From: Chiridota heheva
Taxonomy: Eukaryota > Echinodermata > Holothuroidea > Apodida > Chiridotidae
Reading direction: 5' to 3'
DNA length: 64,000 bases
Assembly: GCA_020152595.1 (NCBI GenBank)
Contig: JAIGNY010002621.1
Coordinates: forward strand, 1,000,001-1,064,000
Positions 1-10,785 of this stretch are shown here, one piece after another. Under the pieces are notes generated by a model, which saw only the letters and a list, made by a program, of their open reading frames with translations, was not told where the DNA came from and did not search any database. A program made the position numbers and the translations under genes. Positions within the stretch are counted from its first letter, which is position 1, and each line of letters opens with the position of its first letter.

Positions 1-375
1 CTAATTAGTATGCACACACAACCCCCCAATCATGCTTATTTGAACAGTACCCATCATATCCTTTACCCCTGTGCCAAGTTACATGAATGTACATCATTCA
101 TAACTTAAGTTATACACTCATAAATGTTAAGCATTTTTTATGAGTCTATTGTTATGCAAATTACCTACTTAATGTGCACATTTCATCACAGCATTAAGAG
201 TAGACAATGTTCTGCACATATATGATCATGTGTGCAAACAAAATCCCTACATCTACTTTAATTTAAGAGATATCATAGATACAAATATTTTCATTGTTAT
301 GCAAATAAGCTAATTAGTATGCACACATAACCCATAATCATGCTTACTTGAACAGTACCCCTATGCCAAGCATGA
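1..375. repeat. Dispersed satellite-like repeat family A, first block
   Basis: AT-rich non-coding repeat. Recurrent blocks are TTATGCAAATAAGCTAATTA, GTATGCACACACAACCC, ATCATGCTTATTTGAACAGT and AAGTTACATGAATGTACA. The same blocks recur in the same order at 6900-8803. Intact ATGCAAAT octamers lie at 154 and 299, 145 bp apart. There is no coding potential. Confidence 0.85.
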
Positions 376-1250
376 TGATCTACCGGCAGCATTGCAAAGT
401 TGTCCAAATTGGGGGTATACCTGTCTAATGCTGCATGCAACATATCTCCTCCACTGATTGGAAAAAGCCACAAAAGTTATATCGCCTTTCAAGCAATATA
501 ATTTTATCTTGTTAATTACCACAGGCCGGTACTACTTTTCATGTATTTTCTGTCTAGGAAAAATTACATGCTTGATTTAGCAGTAGTTGCTTCCTCACAA
601 CCACCTGGATAGAAATAGATAACTTGACAAGGACTAGGATTATGGTACTGCAGGATAGCTAATGAAATTACAAACTTGTTTGCTTCATGATAAAAAAAAA
701 ACATTTCGTGTAAATTGTTTGGAGCAAAACAAAACTGCGGTCAATCAAGGATGATATTGGTTTTGCTTATATGCTTTTTCACGGCATATATGAAGCAGAT
801 TATTATTTACCAGGGACTTAGCCAAAAAATTTGAGGGGGAAGGGGGGGGGGGGGAAGGAGGTTGGGGGTGACCTCTGTGCAAAAAAAGAAACTTTACCGA
901 AATTGCCAACCCTTTTTTTTTTACCGATTTTTTAAAGGGTTTGAAATAGGCCTTAGGATAATTTTTTCAAAAAATTGACTGAATCGAAGAAAATTTGCTG
1001 CTGAATTTTTCGAAAAATTGGCTCTAATCAAACTGCTACAGTTATTCAATCCAAAAATCATTTTTCAGGAGGATGTAGGGAGGGGGGGGAGGGGGAGCGA
1101 TCAAGTGTTATGGATATTTGAATCACCACTTGCTGATGCCAGCATGAAGGTCAACTTTAACAGTGGTTCTAGAGTTAGTCAATTGTCAAGATGCCCATCT
1201 GTTACCAGAAAATATCATTGCCCATTTCATCTATTTTTAGATTTGGTTTG
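376..1250. other. No gene seen; low-complexity G and A runs
   Basis: No convincing ORF or RNA gene. Poly-G/purine runs lie at about 835-870 and 1077-1100, and an A/T-rich stretch of GAAAATTT-like words at 955-1020. The latter resembles the low-complexity repeats at 5830-6060 and 46745-47150. Confidence 0.6.
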
Positions 1251-1435
1251 GTTCGTTGATGTTTAATGGCACCAAGACAGTCAGAGTCAAATGTGCCAAG
1301 AGGGTGTTAATAAATTATGGTGTAAGATTTAGGATAGTGAGGAAAGAAAGGTTTGTAAGGGAGAAAAACAGAGAAGAAAAAAAAGAAGGTTAGTAAGGTT
1401 AGGTGTAGAAAGGGAGGGGGGGGGTGAAGGGGAAG

Positions 1436-2850
1436 TTAAATGTGGTGGAAGAGGTTGCTGTTGCAGAGAAAGTTGATGATGTTTGAGGAAGAATTGTTTT
1501 CAAAAAGGTCTGAGATTGAGGATAGTGAGGAGAGAAGAGATCTGGAGTTTTGGTATGAGGGACAAGTTACGAAGATATGCTTGATGAAGAGATCGGTGTT
1601 ACAAGTGGGGCAGAGAGGGGTAGGGGAGCCAGATAAGAGATGGGAGTGAGTGAGAGAGGAGTGGTCGAGGCGGATGCAGATGACAATGATGTCTTCGCTG
1701 CTGTTGCGACTGTGCAGAGGGGTGTTGGTCCCAACTTTGGGTTTGATGGTGTGTAGTTTGTTACTGGTTTTGTGATTCCAGGAGTTTTGCCAGTTTTTTT
1801 TTATGTAGTTGGAGATGGAGAGACGGAGGTCTAAGTGTGGAATAGGAAAAGGAGAGGCGATGTTTGAATGAGATTTGTTGGCGGCTCTGTTGGCTCTCTC
1901 GTTGCCAGGGATGCTGACATGGCTGGGAATCCAGAAGAAGATAATATACTTTCCTAAGGAAGAGAGAGTGTGGAGTTTGTTGAGGATTTGTAGAATGAGA
2001 GGGTTGGGCCAGAACATGTTGAGGATGTCAGTGAGGACGGATTTGGAGTCAGAGAAGATGACAAAACGAGGGCAGAAAGAGAGTTCTATGAAGTTTAAGG
2101 TTAGAAGGATGGCTTTCGCCTCGGCAGAGTAGATAGAGGTGCCATTGGGTAGCCTTGAGGAGAAGGTGAAGCCAGGACAGGCGGCTGCAGAAGAGCCTTC
2201 CCATGAGAAGCCGTCGGTGAAGAGAAAGTAGTAGTCGTGGAGATGTCTACTGAGTTGGCAGTATTTGGAGTGGAAGAAGGCTGGGTTGTGAAGAGCTTTT
2301 ATGAAGGAGGAAAGACCAAGGTACACTTTGGAGGGATGGGGTGTAAATAGTCCAGGTGGGTGTATGTGTAAGTGGGATGGTATATCTGGCGATCCAGAAG
2401 ATGTTGATGTTGCTTTGGAGAAGTGGGAGTGCGTCCGAAATCTAAAAGGTGGGGGGATACGTTTGTTGAGATTGAAGAGGTTGGTGAAGGGGGGAGAATA
2501 GATGGAATGGAAGCAAGGGTTACGTGGATTGATGAGGATGCGGAGAGCAAAGGAGAAGCCAAAGGGGAGTTCGTTGGCCTTGACATGGAGACTGGTGATA
2601 GGGGAGGTGTGAGTGGCGCAAAGGCAAAGCCTTAGGGCAGTGTTCTCAGTGACCTCCAGGTGTTTCAAGTAAAATTTACGGGCGGAGGCGAAGATGAAAT
2701 TGCCATAATCCAGCCTGGATCTAAGGATTGAGTGGTATAAAGTGAGCAGGTTTGCTCCCCAGTCAGTGCTTTAAAGGACCTTGAGGATTTTGTTTTGAGG
2801 GACTTAATGTGGGGGATATAGGAAAGTTTGGAGTCCAAAGTGATTTCGAG
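1436..2850 (-). pseudogene. LINE pol, thumb plus RNase H and Cys-rich C-terminus
   Basis: The longest open stretch (1436-2668) contains an RNase H fold. TDG carries the first Asp, YSAEAKA the Glu and FSDSKS the second Asp. WIPSHVSIPGNERANRAANK is the conserved final block, in which the usual fourth acidic residue after A appears as N, so the enzyme is probably dead. A C-terminal CPTC...H...C pattern follows, as in RNase H LINEs. Upstream, in another frame (2665-2850), DSKLSYIPHIKSLKTKSSR and a run ending in ALRLCLCATHTSPITSL match the RT thumb region. The ATG at 2668 is not a true start. Confidence 0.85.
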
Positions 2851-3364
2851 GAAGCGAGAACTATCTTTACTGGGAATTATGGAATCTTTGAGGTGGAGAT
2901 TGGGTTGGAGGAAAAAAAGAGTTGCTGCTGTTGTTAAAATGGATGAGAACAGTTTTGTCTTTTGAGAAGTTAAAACCGTTGGAGTCGCTCCAGTGAGCCA
3001 GACTATCCAGACAGTGTTGTAGATTATTTTGAAGAGTATGGAAGCATGGAGAGGATGAGTAGATAGTGAAATCATCAACATAGAGAGAGCTTTTGATGTT
3101 GGGGGTGAGAGTTTTGGTGATGCTGTTAATTTTGAGGATAAAGAGAGTGGGGGAGAGAATGCTGCCTCGGGGGACACCCAGGTGTTGGGTGTACTTTTTG
3201 GAGTTGGTGTTACCGATGCGTACTTGGAAGTGGCGGAAGTGGAGGAAGTTCTGGATGAAGGTGGGAGGGAGCCTCCGAGGCCAGAGGAGTGGAGGTTCTT
3301 GAGGACACCATATTGCCACGTGGTGTCGAATGCCTTTTCGAGGTCGAAGAAGATAGAGATGGCA
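2851..3364 (-). pseudogene. LINE reverse transcriptase palm, frameshifted
   Basis: RNA-dependent DNA polymerase core. Reading down the minus strand, FFDLEKAFDTTWQYGVL (motif A, catalytic Asp) sits near 3350-3300. After a frameshift come GVPRGSILSP (motif B region) and SSLYVDDFTIYS (YxDD, motif C) near 3090-3060. The motifs occupy at least two frames. The YVDD box is intact, but the protein cannot be made from this copy. Confidence 0.85.
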
Positions 3365-3755
3365 TGATGATTTCTGACATGATGAAATACTTATCTTTAC
3401 AAGGAATGGTCCATCGATCATTCATGGGTTTTGCACAAAGTCCTCCCAAGCATATAATGTATATTTTCATTTAGGCTCTGCCAAAGACTAATCTGATTCG
3501 CATCACTGAACAGTAGTTATGTGGCATGAACCCAAGATTAATGACCTATTGTGTACAGTGTAGCATTAGCTGGTTGCTAACAAGTGAACTGTGAATAGAC
3601 TATGAAGATGTCGTAGATTACCCCTGTGTTGTGTATGGTGTAATAATAGCTGGATGCTAGTCAATGAATTGTGAAGAGTCTCTCAGGCTGAATGGTGTGG
3701 ATTACCCCTGATTTTGAGAAAATCTGGGGTGTCGGGTTGGAGGGGTCTGAGGGCC
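3365..3755. repeat. Insertion splitting the LINE RT, with an 80 bp tandem duplication
   Basis: RT homology stops after FIREASSITN on the upstream side and resumes at the motif A block. The roughly 390 bp between has no RT similarity. It contains two imperfect copies of an 80 bp unit (about 3549-3628 and 3629-3710), each starting TTGTGTA, with AGCTGG in the middle and GATTACCCCTG near the end. The exact insertion edges are not resolved. Confidence 0.6.
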
Positions 3756-3962
3756 AAAAATTTGTAATGGATGAGGCTTCACGGATGAAGGTATCGAGTT
3801 TGAAGACGTGGTCCAGGCAGTTTCGTTTTTTTCTGAAGCCATATTGAGTGGGGGAGATGATGGAGTTCCTCTCGAGGTACCAGCAGAGTCTGTAGTTGAC
3901 CATATGTACAGAGGCAGGAAGTAAGAGCAATGGGTCTATTTTTAGACCTGATAAAGGCTAGT
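3756..3962 (-). pseudogene. LINE reverse transcriptase N-terminal (fingers) fragment
   Basis: Minus-strand translation gives RPIALTSCLC-type sequence near 3945-3915. After a frame change, MVNYRLCWYLERNSIISPTQ and YGFRKKRNCLDHVF follow. These are the conserved RT blocks just before motif A in I/Jockey-type LINEs. Homology ends at about 3962, which marks the 5' truncation. Confidence 0.8.
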
Positions 3963-4979
3963 AAATGGAAAAGGGTCCTTCATAGTAAAGAGGATAATTA
4001 TTCCCATTCACAATGTATGTGCCTGTGTGTGTGTGGGGAAAGAGGGGGGGGGGAGACTTCATATTCAAAATGCATGTGCAAAAGGCAAGAGGCTAATTTC
4101 CTCCAAAAAGGGGGAACAGGGAACATGTACCCCATATATTTCTCTTGGCCCCCAGGACCCAGTCTAGAAATGTTTATAATGCAGGTAACAAGTAAAGCGC
4201 TAACTTCATTAGTTTAAAAATATGTATGAAAGGGGGACAGAATGAGGCACGGTAAAGGGGGTCGACATCCAAAATTGTTGGACATGTTCGACAGACGCTT
4301 ATGAGAGCAGAGGCGCTTAATACATCAAATACGGAATCTGGATATAACTTTTGACTTTTTAATTTGATTTTGTTAGTAAAAAGGGCTGGAATGTAATTTT
4401 TAAAGCCTTTCTGAGTCTTCAAAAAGTGTTAAATGTTTGATTTTTGAACTTTCTATGGTGGTATTGATTTCAAAATAATTTTCCTATAATTAAAGTTCCA
4501 TGGCCAGTGGGTAAGGATGTTTTAAGAAAGAAGCAGAAACTGACATAATTTGAAGTTTCCTCTGCAGCCCTACACCAGAGATACTGACCCATATGGTTGC
4601 CATCAAGCGTGGCCTGTATTCAGGAAATCGATTTTTCTTCTCAACATTCCGTTAAGATTATACACAACTTCTTCTCGAAGTTTAAGACAAATAAATATTG
4701 TTTTCATATCATAACACATGGAGGAAGATTTCAGCAGGGAGCTGTGAAACAGCTCCCTGGTTTTAGGATGTCATACAGGTGCATCTAATCTTGGAGTTAA
4801 CTTAATGATCTAATCAGGGATGTTAAGTGAGCTGTCATATTATGTAATGGGGAAAACAGTTCTTTGTTTGAGAGCTTTGCTATAACAGTATCCCTGCTTG
4901 AAACCATGAAGCTATTAAGTGAAACAATGCATGAAACAGAGATGCGCTTTGTGACAGAAACTTTATTTTTTTACACTTA
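3963..4979. other. No gene seen
   Basis: Only short random ORFs. A GT/G run lies at 4021-4055. No recognised repeat or RNA. Confidence 0.5.
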
Positions 4980-5323
4980 CCGTATTTTCTCTAATAAACG
5001 CCCCCTCTAATAAACACCCCCCCCGTCATTTTTTATACTTTCAGGATGTAACAACGTACGTTTAACTTACCAAATGTGACTTAAAAAGGCTGTAAGTCGA
5101 ACATAACCAAGCCGAAAATGTGCAAAGAGTATATTCCATTAATAATCCATGCACAATAATGCTAAAAACACAAAAATTGCTTGAAGAAACTAATACCATA
5201 GGCTTAAAAGGAATTGTCGTTCTTTTGTAAGTTACATTTCTTTCTTCATACTTTACCCTCTTATAAACGCCCCCCTGTTTTCCAAATGCAACGCCCCGGG
5301 GGCCTTTATTAGAGAAAATACGG
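4980..5323. mobile_element. TA-flanked inverted-repeat element (MITE)
   Basis: The left end CCGTATTTTCTCTAATAAA is answered at the right by its inverse TTTATTAGAGAAAATACGG, giving terminal inverted repeats of about 24 bp. Both ends abut the dinucleotide TA (4978-4979 and 5324-5325), the target duplication of Tc1/mariner-type elements. It is 344 bp with no coding capacity. Superfamily assignment rests on the TA and is inference. Confidence 0.8.
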
Positions 5324-5829
5324 TACGTTGTTTTTTATTTCAGCATATGTTAGTGCAGGCCCCAAGTGGTAGTGAAATTTTTCTTACATTAACTTGTTTG
5401 TACAACAGCTCTATGAAGGCTTGATCATGAAGCGGTTATGTTTCTTTAGTAAAAGGGTAGTTACAATTTCATTATTTCTAAAAAGAAGTGGGACAAAAAG
5501 GAATACTTGCTTTCTGCAGTCAATTGATTTTAATTTTTCACGGTGCTTACAAGACATGCTGGTATGGTGGCAGGAAATAGAAAAGGGGGGGGGGGCATGT
5601 AATCCATTCGTAGGTCACCAAGCAGACACATGGAACACCAATTTAATTGTATTTTTACATGCGACCTGTCTGGAACACAGCGCTTAACCTGATAAGAGAA
5701 TCAAGTAGGCAGTATGTTCCCTAATTGGGGATAACATAATATCCAACTTCATCATTATGGACAACTTCTTCCATTATAGATATTTGGGGGAAGGACTGAA
5801 AAACAACAAGTTAAAAAAAACATTTGGCA
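5324..5829. other. No gene seen
   Basis: Short unsupported ORFs only. A G-run lies at 5584-5594. Confidence 0.5.
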
Positions 5830-6155
5830 CTTACCCTAGCCTCCGAAAGCGCTGCTTTGGTAAAATTTTCCCAAAAATTGAACAAGATTGAAGAAAATTT
5901 CCCGAAAATAAAGTGAATTTCCCGAAAAGGAAAGAAATTTCCTGAAAAAGGAGCAAAATTTTCTGAAAGTTGAAGAAAAAAAAACTCACCAAAATTTGAA
6001 GCAAATTTAAGGAAATTTACCAGTTTCAGGCGTTTCCTCATTTCCCGAAAACTGACAAAAGTTTCCCCTTTTTGAAAATAAAAAGTGATCCTCAATTACT
6101 GCCTTCCCCCTTCCACCCCTTGCTCGAGTTCCTTCTGACACCCCTGGCTATGGCC
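5830..6155. repeat. Degenerate GAAAATTTCCCG low-complexity repeat with a MITE end
   Basis: Irregular repetition of AAATTTCCCGAAAA-type words from about 5865 to 6065. This is followed at 6120-6150 by GTTCCTTCTGACACCCCTGG, the inverse of the left end of the TA-flanked element at 36919. A related T-rich stretch in inverse orientation is at 46745-47150. Confidence 0.65.
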
Positions 6156-6899
6156 CCTATCCCTTCGGATCCTATCACCACTGTATTATTCTTTCAACAT
6201 TGCTATATTATCAGTAGCATGCAAATCGAGGGACGGGACATCAAGGCACGGTTGGTTTCAATATTTTTGCTGGCTCCCACCTGCTGAATATCTTGTCCAG
6301 AACTTGTATTTTCTTATATCTTAAATTATCAGCCATCTAATTCCTTCCCAAACTTCCTTCAGAGAGAGCTTATTCCATCATCTTGTGGACGTGTTGTACA
6401 CATGTACGTTAAAAAGTTTGTCTCAACCTAACTATCAAGAAACTTTCCTGAACAGTAACATATGGGTATGTGTAAACACTGATTTACTCAATTAGTGAAA
6501 CTGCAAGAAAATGTAGGCCAACATAAATTGTAATAATTGGGAACAAAAACATTCAATATTGATTATTTCTTACTGATTCTATTTTCTAAACAACTAGTTT
6601 ATCTCAATTCTGGTCATTTTCCTAAGTTAAGGAGAGGTAAATTAATTTGAAATGGAAAGGATGTTTGTGCAATAAGCCTAGCCTGTTGCTTAGTAGGTCA
6701 ACTTATAGCTATGAATACATGTAATAAGAGAAGTTTGTTTATGATGCGAATTGCATTGTGAGCTTTGAAACTTTATTGTGTAATTTAATGGGTGAGTAGC
6801 AAGTAATGCAACTCGGAAGCAGGGGTACGAAATATGATCACCCGACCAAATTGATGTTAATGGTCGGGTGTTTGGGACACATTTTTGTTGCTGCCTTAG
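6156..6899. other. No gene seen
   Basis: AT-rich sequence with no convincing ORF, RNA or repeat structure. Confidence 0.5.
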
Positions 6900-7886
6900 G
6901 ATCGTAATGAGTTACATGAATGTACACCATTCATAACAAAAACTTTAACCTGATAAATATTGTCATTGTTATGCAAATAAGCTAATTAGTATGCACACAC
7001 AACCATACACACCCTCATGGTAGGAGCTGCAAGGAGAACAAATGTTAGAAAAGGTGAAAATTTGAAGAAATTTGCGACCAGTCGCAGTGATGTTGTGACA
7101 GCAATGCGATGAAAAGAAGTGAAGGATGTTAGAGGTATTATGGAGGTTAGCACTGGGTTGGTAACTGTTCGTTTTAAGTTCAGTTAGAAGTGCATTAGAA
7201 TCAGGTCATTGGACCAGATTGTATATTTATAGCATGGAGGGTAAGATATAACTTGGAAGTAAATATGCACAATATACCTCACCATTAGGTGTAGACAATG
7301 CTCTTAACATATATGATCATTTGTGTAAACAAAATCTCCACTCCTAAATTTAAGATACATCATAGATTTAAAATCATTGTTATGCAAATAAGCGAACTAT
7401 TATGCACAAACAACCCCAAATCATGCTCAACTGAACAGTAACAATGCCATCTACCACTGTACGAAAATCCCCACACCCACTTTAATTAAAGAGATATCAT
7501 AGATACAAATATTTCCATTGTTATGCAAATAAGCTAATTAGAATGCACACACAACCCCCCCTCCCCAATCATGTTCATTTGAACAGTATTCATCATGTCT
7601 TTTACCCCTGTGCCAAGTTACATGAATGTACACCATTCATAACTTAGTAATGTGCTCATTTTAAACACTTTGTTTAAGTCTATCGTTATGCAAATAACCT
7701 TAAGCAAATTAGTATGCACACACTACCCAAAAGCTTGCTCAACTGAACATTACCAATGCCATCTACTACTGTAACAAATACCAAGTTATTATATCAGGTT
7801 AAATATTTTGTACGTAAGTCTATTGTTATGCAAACAACCTAATTAATATGCACATTACACCTCACCATTGAGTGTAGATAATGCTC

Positions 7887-7977
<91 letters not shown>

Positions 7978-8803
7978 CCCCACACCCACTTTAATTTAGG
8001 AGATATCATAGATACAAATATTTCCATTGTTATGTAAATAAGCTAATTAGTATACACACACAACCCCCCAATCATGCTCATTTAAGCAGTAACCATCATG
8101 TTCTCTGCCCCTGTGCCAAGTTACATGAACGTACACCATTCATAACTTAGTTATGTGCTCATTTTAAACATTTTGTTTGAAAGTGTATTGTTATGCAAAT
8201 AACCTTATCAATACGCACAATTCACCTCCCTAGTAAGTGTAGACAATGCTCTTAACATATATGATCATTTGTGCAAACTAAATCCCCACATCCACTTTAA
8301 TCTAAGAGATATCATAGATACAACCATTTTCATTGTTATGCAAATAAGCTAACACAACCACCCAATCATGCTCATTCGAATAGTACATATGTCCTCTACC
8401 CTATGCCAAGTTACATGATTGTACCCTATTCACAACTTAAATTATGAAAACTTTAACCAAAATTTTTAACCAAAAACTTTAAACGCACAAATATTTTCAT
8501 TGTTATGCAAATAAGCTAATTAGTATGCACACAGAACCCTACAATCATGCTCATTTGATCATTACCCATGTCCTCTACCCCTATGCCAAGTTACATGAAT
8601 GTACACCATTTATAACTTAATTTATGAAAACTTTAACCAAAAACTTTAACTAGACTAATATTTTAATTGTAATGCAAATAAGCTGATTAGTATGCACACG
8701 CAACCCCCAAAGCATGCTTATTTCCACAGTACTCATGTCTCCTACCCGTATGCCAAGTTACATTTACACCATTCACACCTTATGAAAACTTTAACCAAAA
8801 ACA
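6900..8803. repeat. Satellite-like repeat family A, main block
   Basis: At least nine degenerate monomers are spaced mostly 141-170 bp. Each has a TTGTTATGCAAATAA core. Two flavours occur: AAGCTAATTAGTATGCACA and AACCTAATTAATATGCACA. Linker words are CAAGTTACATGAATGTACAC, AGAGATATCATAGATACAAA and GTAGACAATGCTCTTAACAT. Intact octamers start at 6971, 7382, 7523, 7688, 8193, 8338, 8505 and 8672. A non-repeat segment (about 7010-7250) interrupts the block, as does a TA microsatellite. Confidence 0.85.
7889..7977. repeat. (TA)n microsatellite
   Basis: About 44 consecutive TA units with one TTTA interruption near the right end. It expanded inside a family A monomer. Confidence 0.95.
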
Positions 8804-9092
8804 TTAAAGAGGGCCTGCCATTGAGAAAAAAAAAATACTGAAAAATTCAAATATCCATTGTTTTCATCGACGCCAAAAAAATAAATAATAATCGGTAGTG
8901 ACGTCACCGCTTGATGATGACGTAGGGTTAGGCACCCATTTGCAACTACGTGAATAGACTGCGGCCAAATATTATTACTAGCTGATTGTATTGATTTAGT
9001 GTGTAAACTGTACTGACACAGTGATTCTGATTGTACGATACTGTTGATACTGTGAAAGTGATACGCTAGCTTTTCGAAGAAAAATCAAGAAA

Positions 9093-9636
9093 ATGCCGTT
9101 TCGTTGTGTCGTTGGTGGATGCAGCAATAAAAATGTAAAAGGTGTTTCGATGCACAGATTTTTACAAGACCCTAACAACGATGTTTGTGGATTAGATTTG
9201 TGCAAACTACCCAGAAGGACTTTAACCCTAACAACGTCACACAGTCGAGTGTTATTTGCGGAGACCATTTTGCAGAAGAATGTTTCCCCTTAGACCAGCG
9301 TTTAAAACTGTCGTTTGGTCTAAGCACAAAATCATTTTTGTTACCTGGATCGGTACCAACTATAATAAAAAAAAAAAAAGTGACGATGCCACCTCAGAAA
9401 TGATGCATGAACCTACATTAGTTACAGATAACACTAGGCTGGATGAGTACACCAGCGTTGGGCCTGGTCCAACCACTACTACTGCTAGTGATAGTGCTAC
9501 CGTTTCAAGTTGCAGTAAAGTTAGGCCTACAACAACTACAAGTTCAAGTACAACTAGGCCTAGTACAAGTAGTACTGTCAGCTCAACAAGGCCAGCAAAG
9601 AAGGCAAGGCTTTCTTCAGAGTATCGTGCAAGGTAA
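9093..9636 (+). pseudogene. THAP zinc-finger N-terminus of a transposase, frameshifted
   Basis: MPFRCVVGGCSNKNVKGVSM opens a THAP domain: the first two Cys, then a shift of frame at about 9181-9187, then WIRFVQTTQKDF (the conserved Trp) and VICGDHF (third Cys and His of C2CH), ending in PGSVPTI, the usual AVPTIF-like end. A second shift falls at a run of 13 A near 9366. Beyond it are an acidic/Ser-Thr linker and a basic RPAKKAR nuclear-localisation-like patch. The reading ends at 9636, next to AAGGTAAAA, which could be a splice donor. No DDE-type catalytic region follows. In the family this domain binds the transposon ends. Confidence 0.8.
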
Positions 9637-10350
9637 AAGGTTAGTTTTGTAGGTTACCTAACGTTAAGTTGTGAATTTTTTTGAAGAATATAGGCCCCCT
9701 ACTTGAACCCTAGACTTTCCATTTTATGTCATATTTCATAATATTTTTTGGTCCAATTTGATTAAATTTTAACTGCATATAAGTTGATACAACAAGGAAG
9801 AAATCTTAAAGTCCATGGATGTACATGGATTAACCCCCCGCCTTCATTTGTGTTCTAATCTTCTCGCAAATCCCCCCCAGTCTACCCTGTTGCCAAGTGT
9901 AATTTTAAGCCTCTCGTTAGTCTTACCGGCCTTACACTAGTCAACTGCAGTACAGACTTTTAAGCCGCCGTTGTGTCACCGTTTGCCGCACCGAACTGGG
10001 AGTGGCATTTCGGCAACTTTTTTCATGATTCTGATTAAGTTAACACCTTGAATTATGCTAAAATTAACTTATGGTTCTATGTCGTAACTCGAAGGTATCA
10101 AATTTTCTGGTAATATTTTTTGTTTGCAATTGGGTAAAATTTCGTCCGAAATCTACCTCAATATTGAGCCTCTTATTTGCCAGGTCTAATAAGCCCTACT
10201 TTAACAAGTATGTGCACGACTGTAAAAGCTCCCTTCAAATTCTGAGCTTATATAAGATAATTCAAGTACAGAATTTTCTTTGAAGCTGTCACTGTTACTA
10301 GCCATTTGTACACACGATATAATGCGGAAATGCAGCACTGGCAGATTGTA
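9637..10350. other. Internal non-coding part of the Kolobok-like element
   Basis: No conserved ORF between the THAP fragment and the right inverted arm. This is consistent with internal deletion of the transposase gene. Confidence 0.5.
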
Positions 10351-10686
10351 AACAAACAAATGGGTGCCTAACCCTACATCATCATCAAGCAGCTGAATAG
10401 AAACTGGCTGGAAAAAAAATAGTCTATACCCGAATTTCGCAATTTCCGATAGTTCTACCCAAAAATAAACTATTTGAAGGGGTAGATTTTTCCCCTGCAT
10501 TTCATTTATCACTACGGATTATTATTTTTTTTTTTTTAGGGTTGATGAAATTGGCAATTTCAAACACATTTTTTCCTCTGTAAACGATCATTTTTCGTGA
10601 TTTTTAAGTTGGATATTTTAATTTGAGGGTAATAAAAACCTATATGCAACTTTTTAGCGATTTTTTTTTTCCATGGCAGGCCCTCT

Positions 10687-10785
10687 TTAACCAAAAACTA
10701 AATTAACCAAAACTTTAACCGGATGCGGACCCGGGGTAGTAGAATAGCTCGACTATTCTTTGAATAGGTAAGCTAATAAAACCAC
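10687..10785. repeat. Family A edge right of the Kolobok-like element
   Basis: TTAACCAAAAACT and ACTTTAACC continue the family A sequence interrupted at 8807. It then ends in GGACCCGGGGTAGTAGAATA and the palindrome-like AGCTCGACTATTCTTTGAAT. This shows the transposon landed in a family A repeat. Confidence 0.65.

Larger units (their letters stand above)
1251..3962 (-). mobile_element. Degenerate non-LTR retrotransposon (LINE) with RNase H domain
   Basis: Read on the minus strand, the order is reverse transcriptase fingers (about 3960-3755), an unrelated insertion (about 3755-3365), RT palm (3364-2870), thumb (2850-2665), RNase H plus a Cys/His tail (2668-1436), and a 3' end near 1251. The RT, RNase H, Cys-rich order fits RNase H-bearing LINE clades (I/Nimb-like); the exact clade is inference. 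No endonuclease or ORF1 lies upstream of about 3962, so the copy is 5'-truncated as well as frameshifted. Its 3' terminal sequence resembles short pieces at 17862-17893 and 38555-38820. Confidence 0.85.
8808..10686 (+). mobile_element. Kolobok-like DNA transposon remnant with TTAA target duplication
   Basis: The left end AGAGGGCCTGCCAT and right end ATGGCAGGCCCTCT are perfect inverted repeats followed by A/T runs. TTAA flanks both sides (8804-8807 and 10687-10690). Inverted similarity continues inward. ATGATGACGTAGGGTTAGGC and GGCACCCATTTG near 8912-8944 recur inverted near 10357-10392, and TAATAATCGGTAGTG at 8885-8899 recurs inverted near 10513-10527, with extra sequence in the right arm. 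TTAA duplication plus a THAP gene fits the Kolobok superfamily; piggyBac also uses TTAA but does not typically carry THAP. The 1.9 kb length leaves no room for a transposase core, so this is a non-autonomous derivative. Confidence 0.85.
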
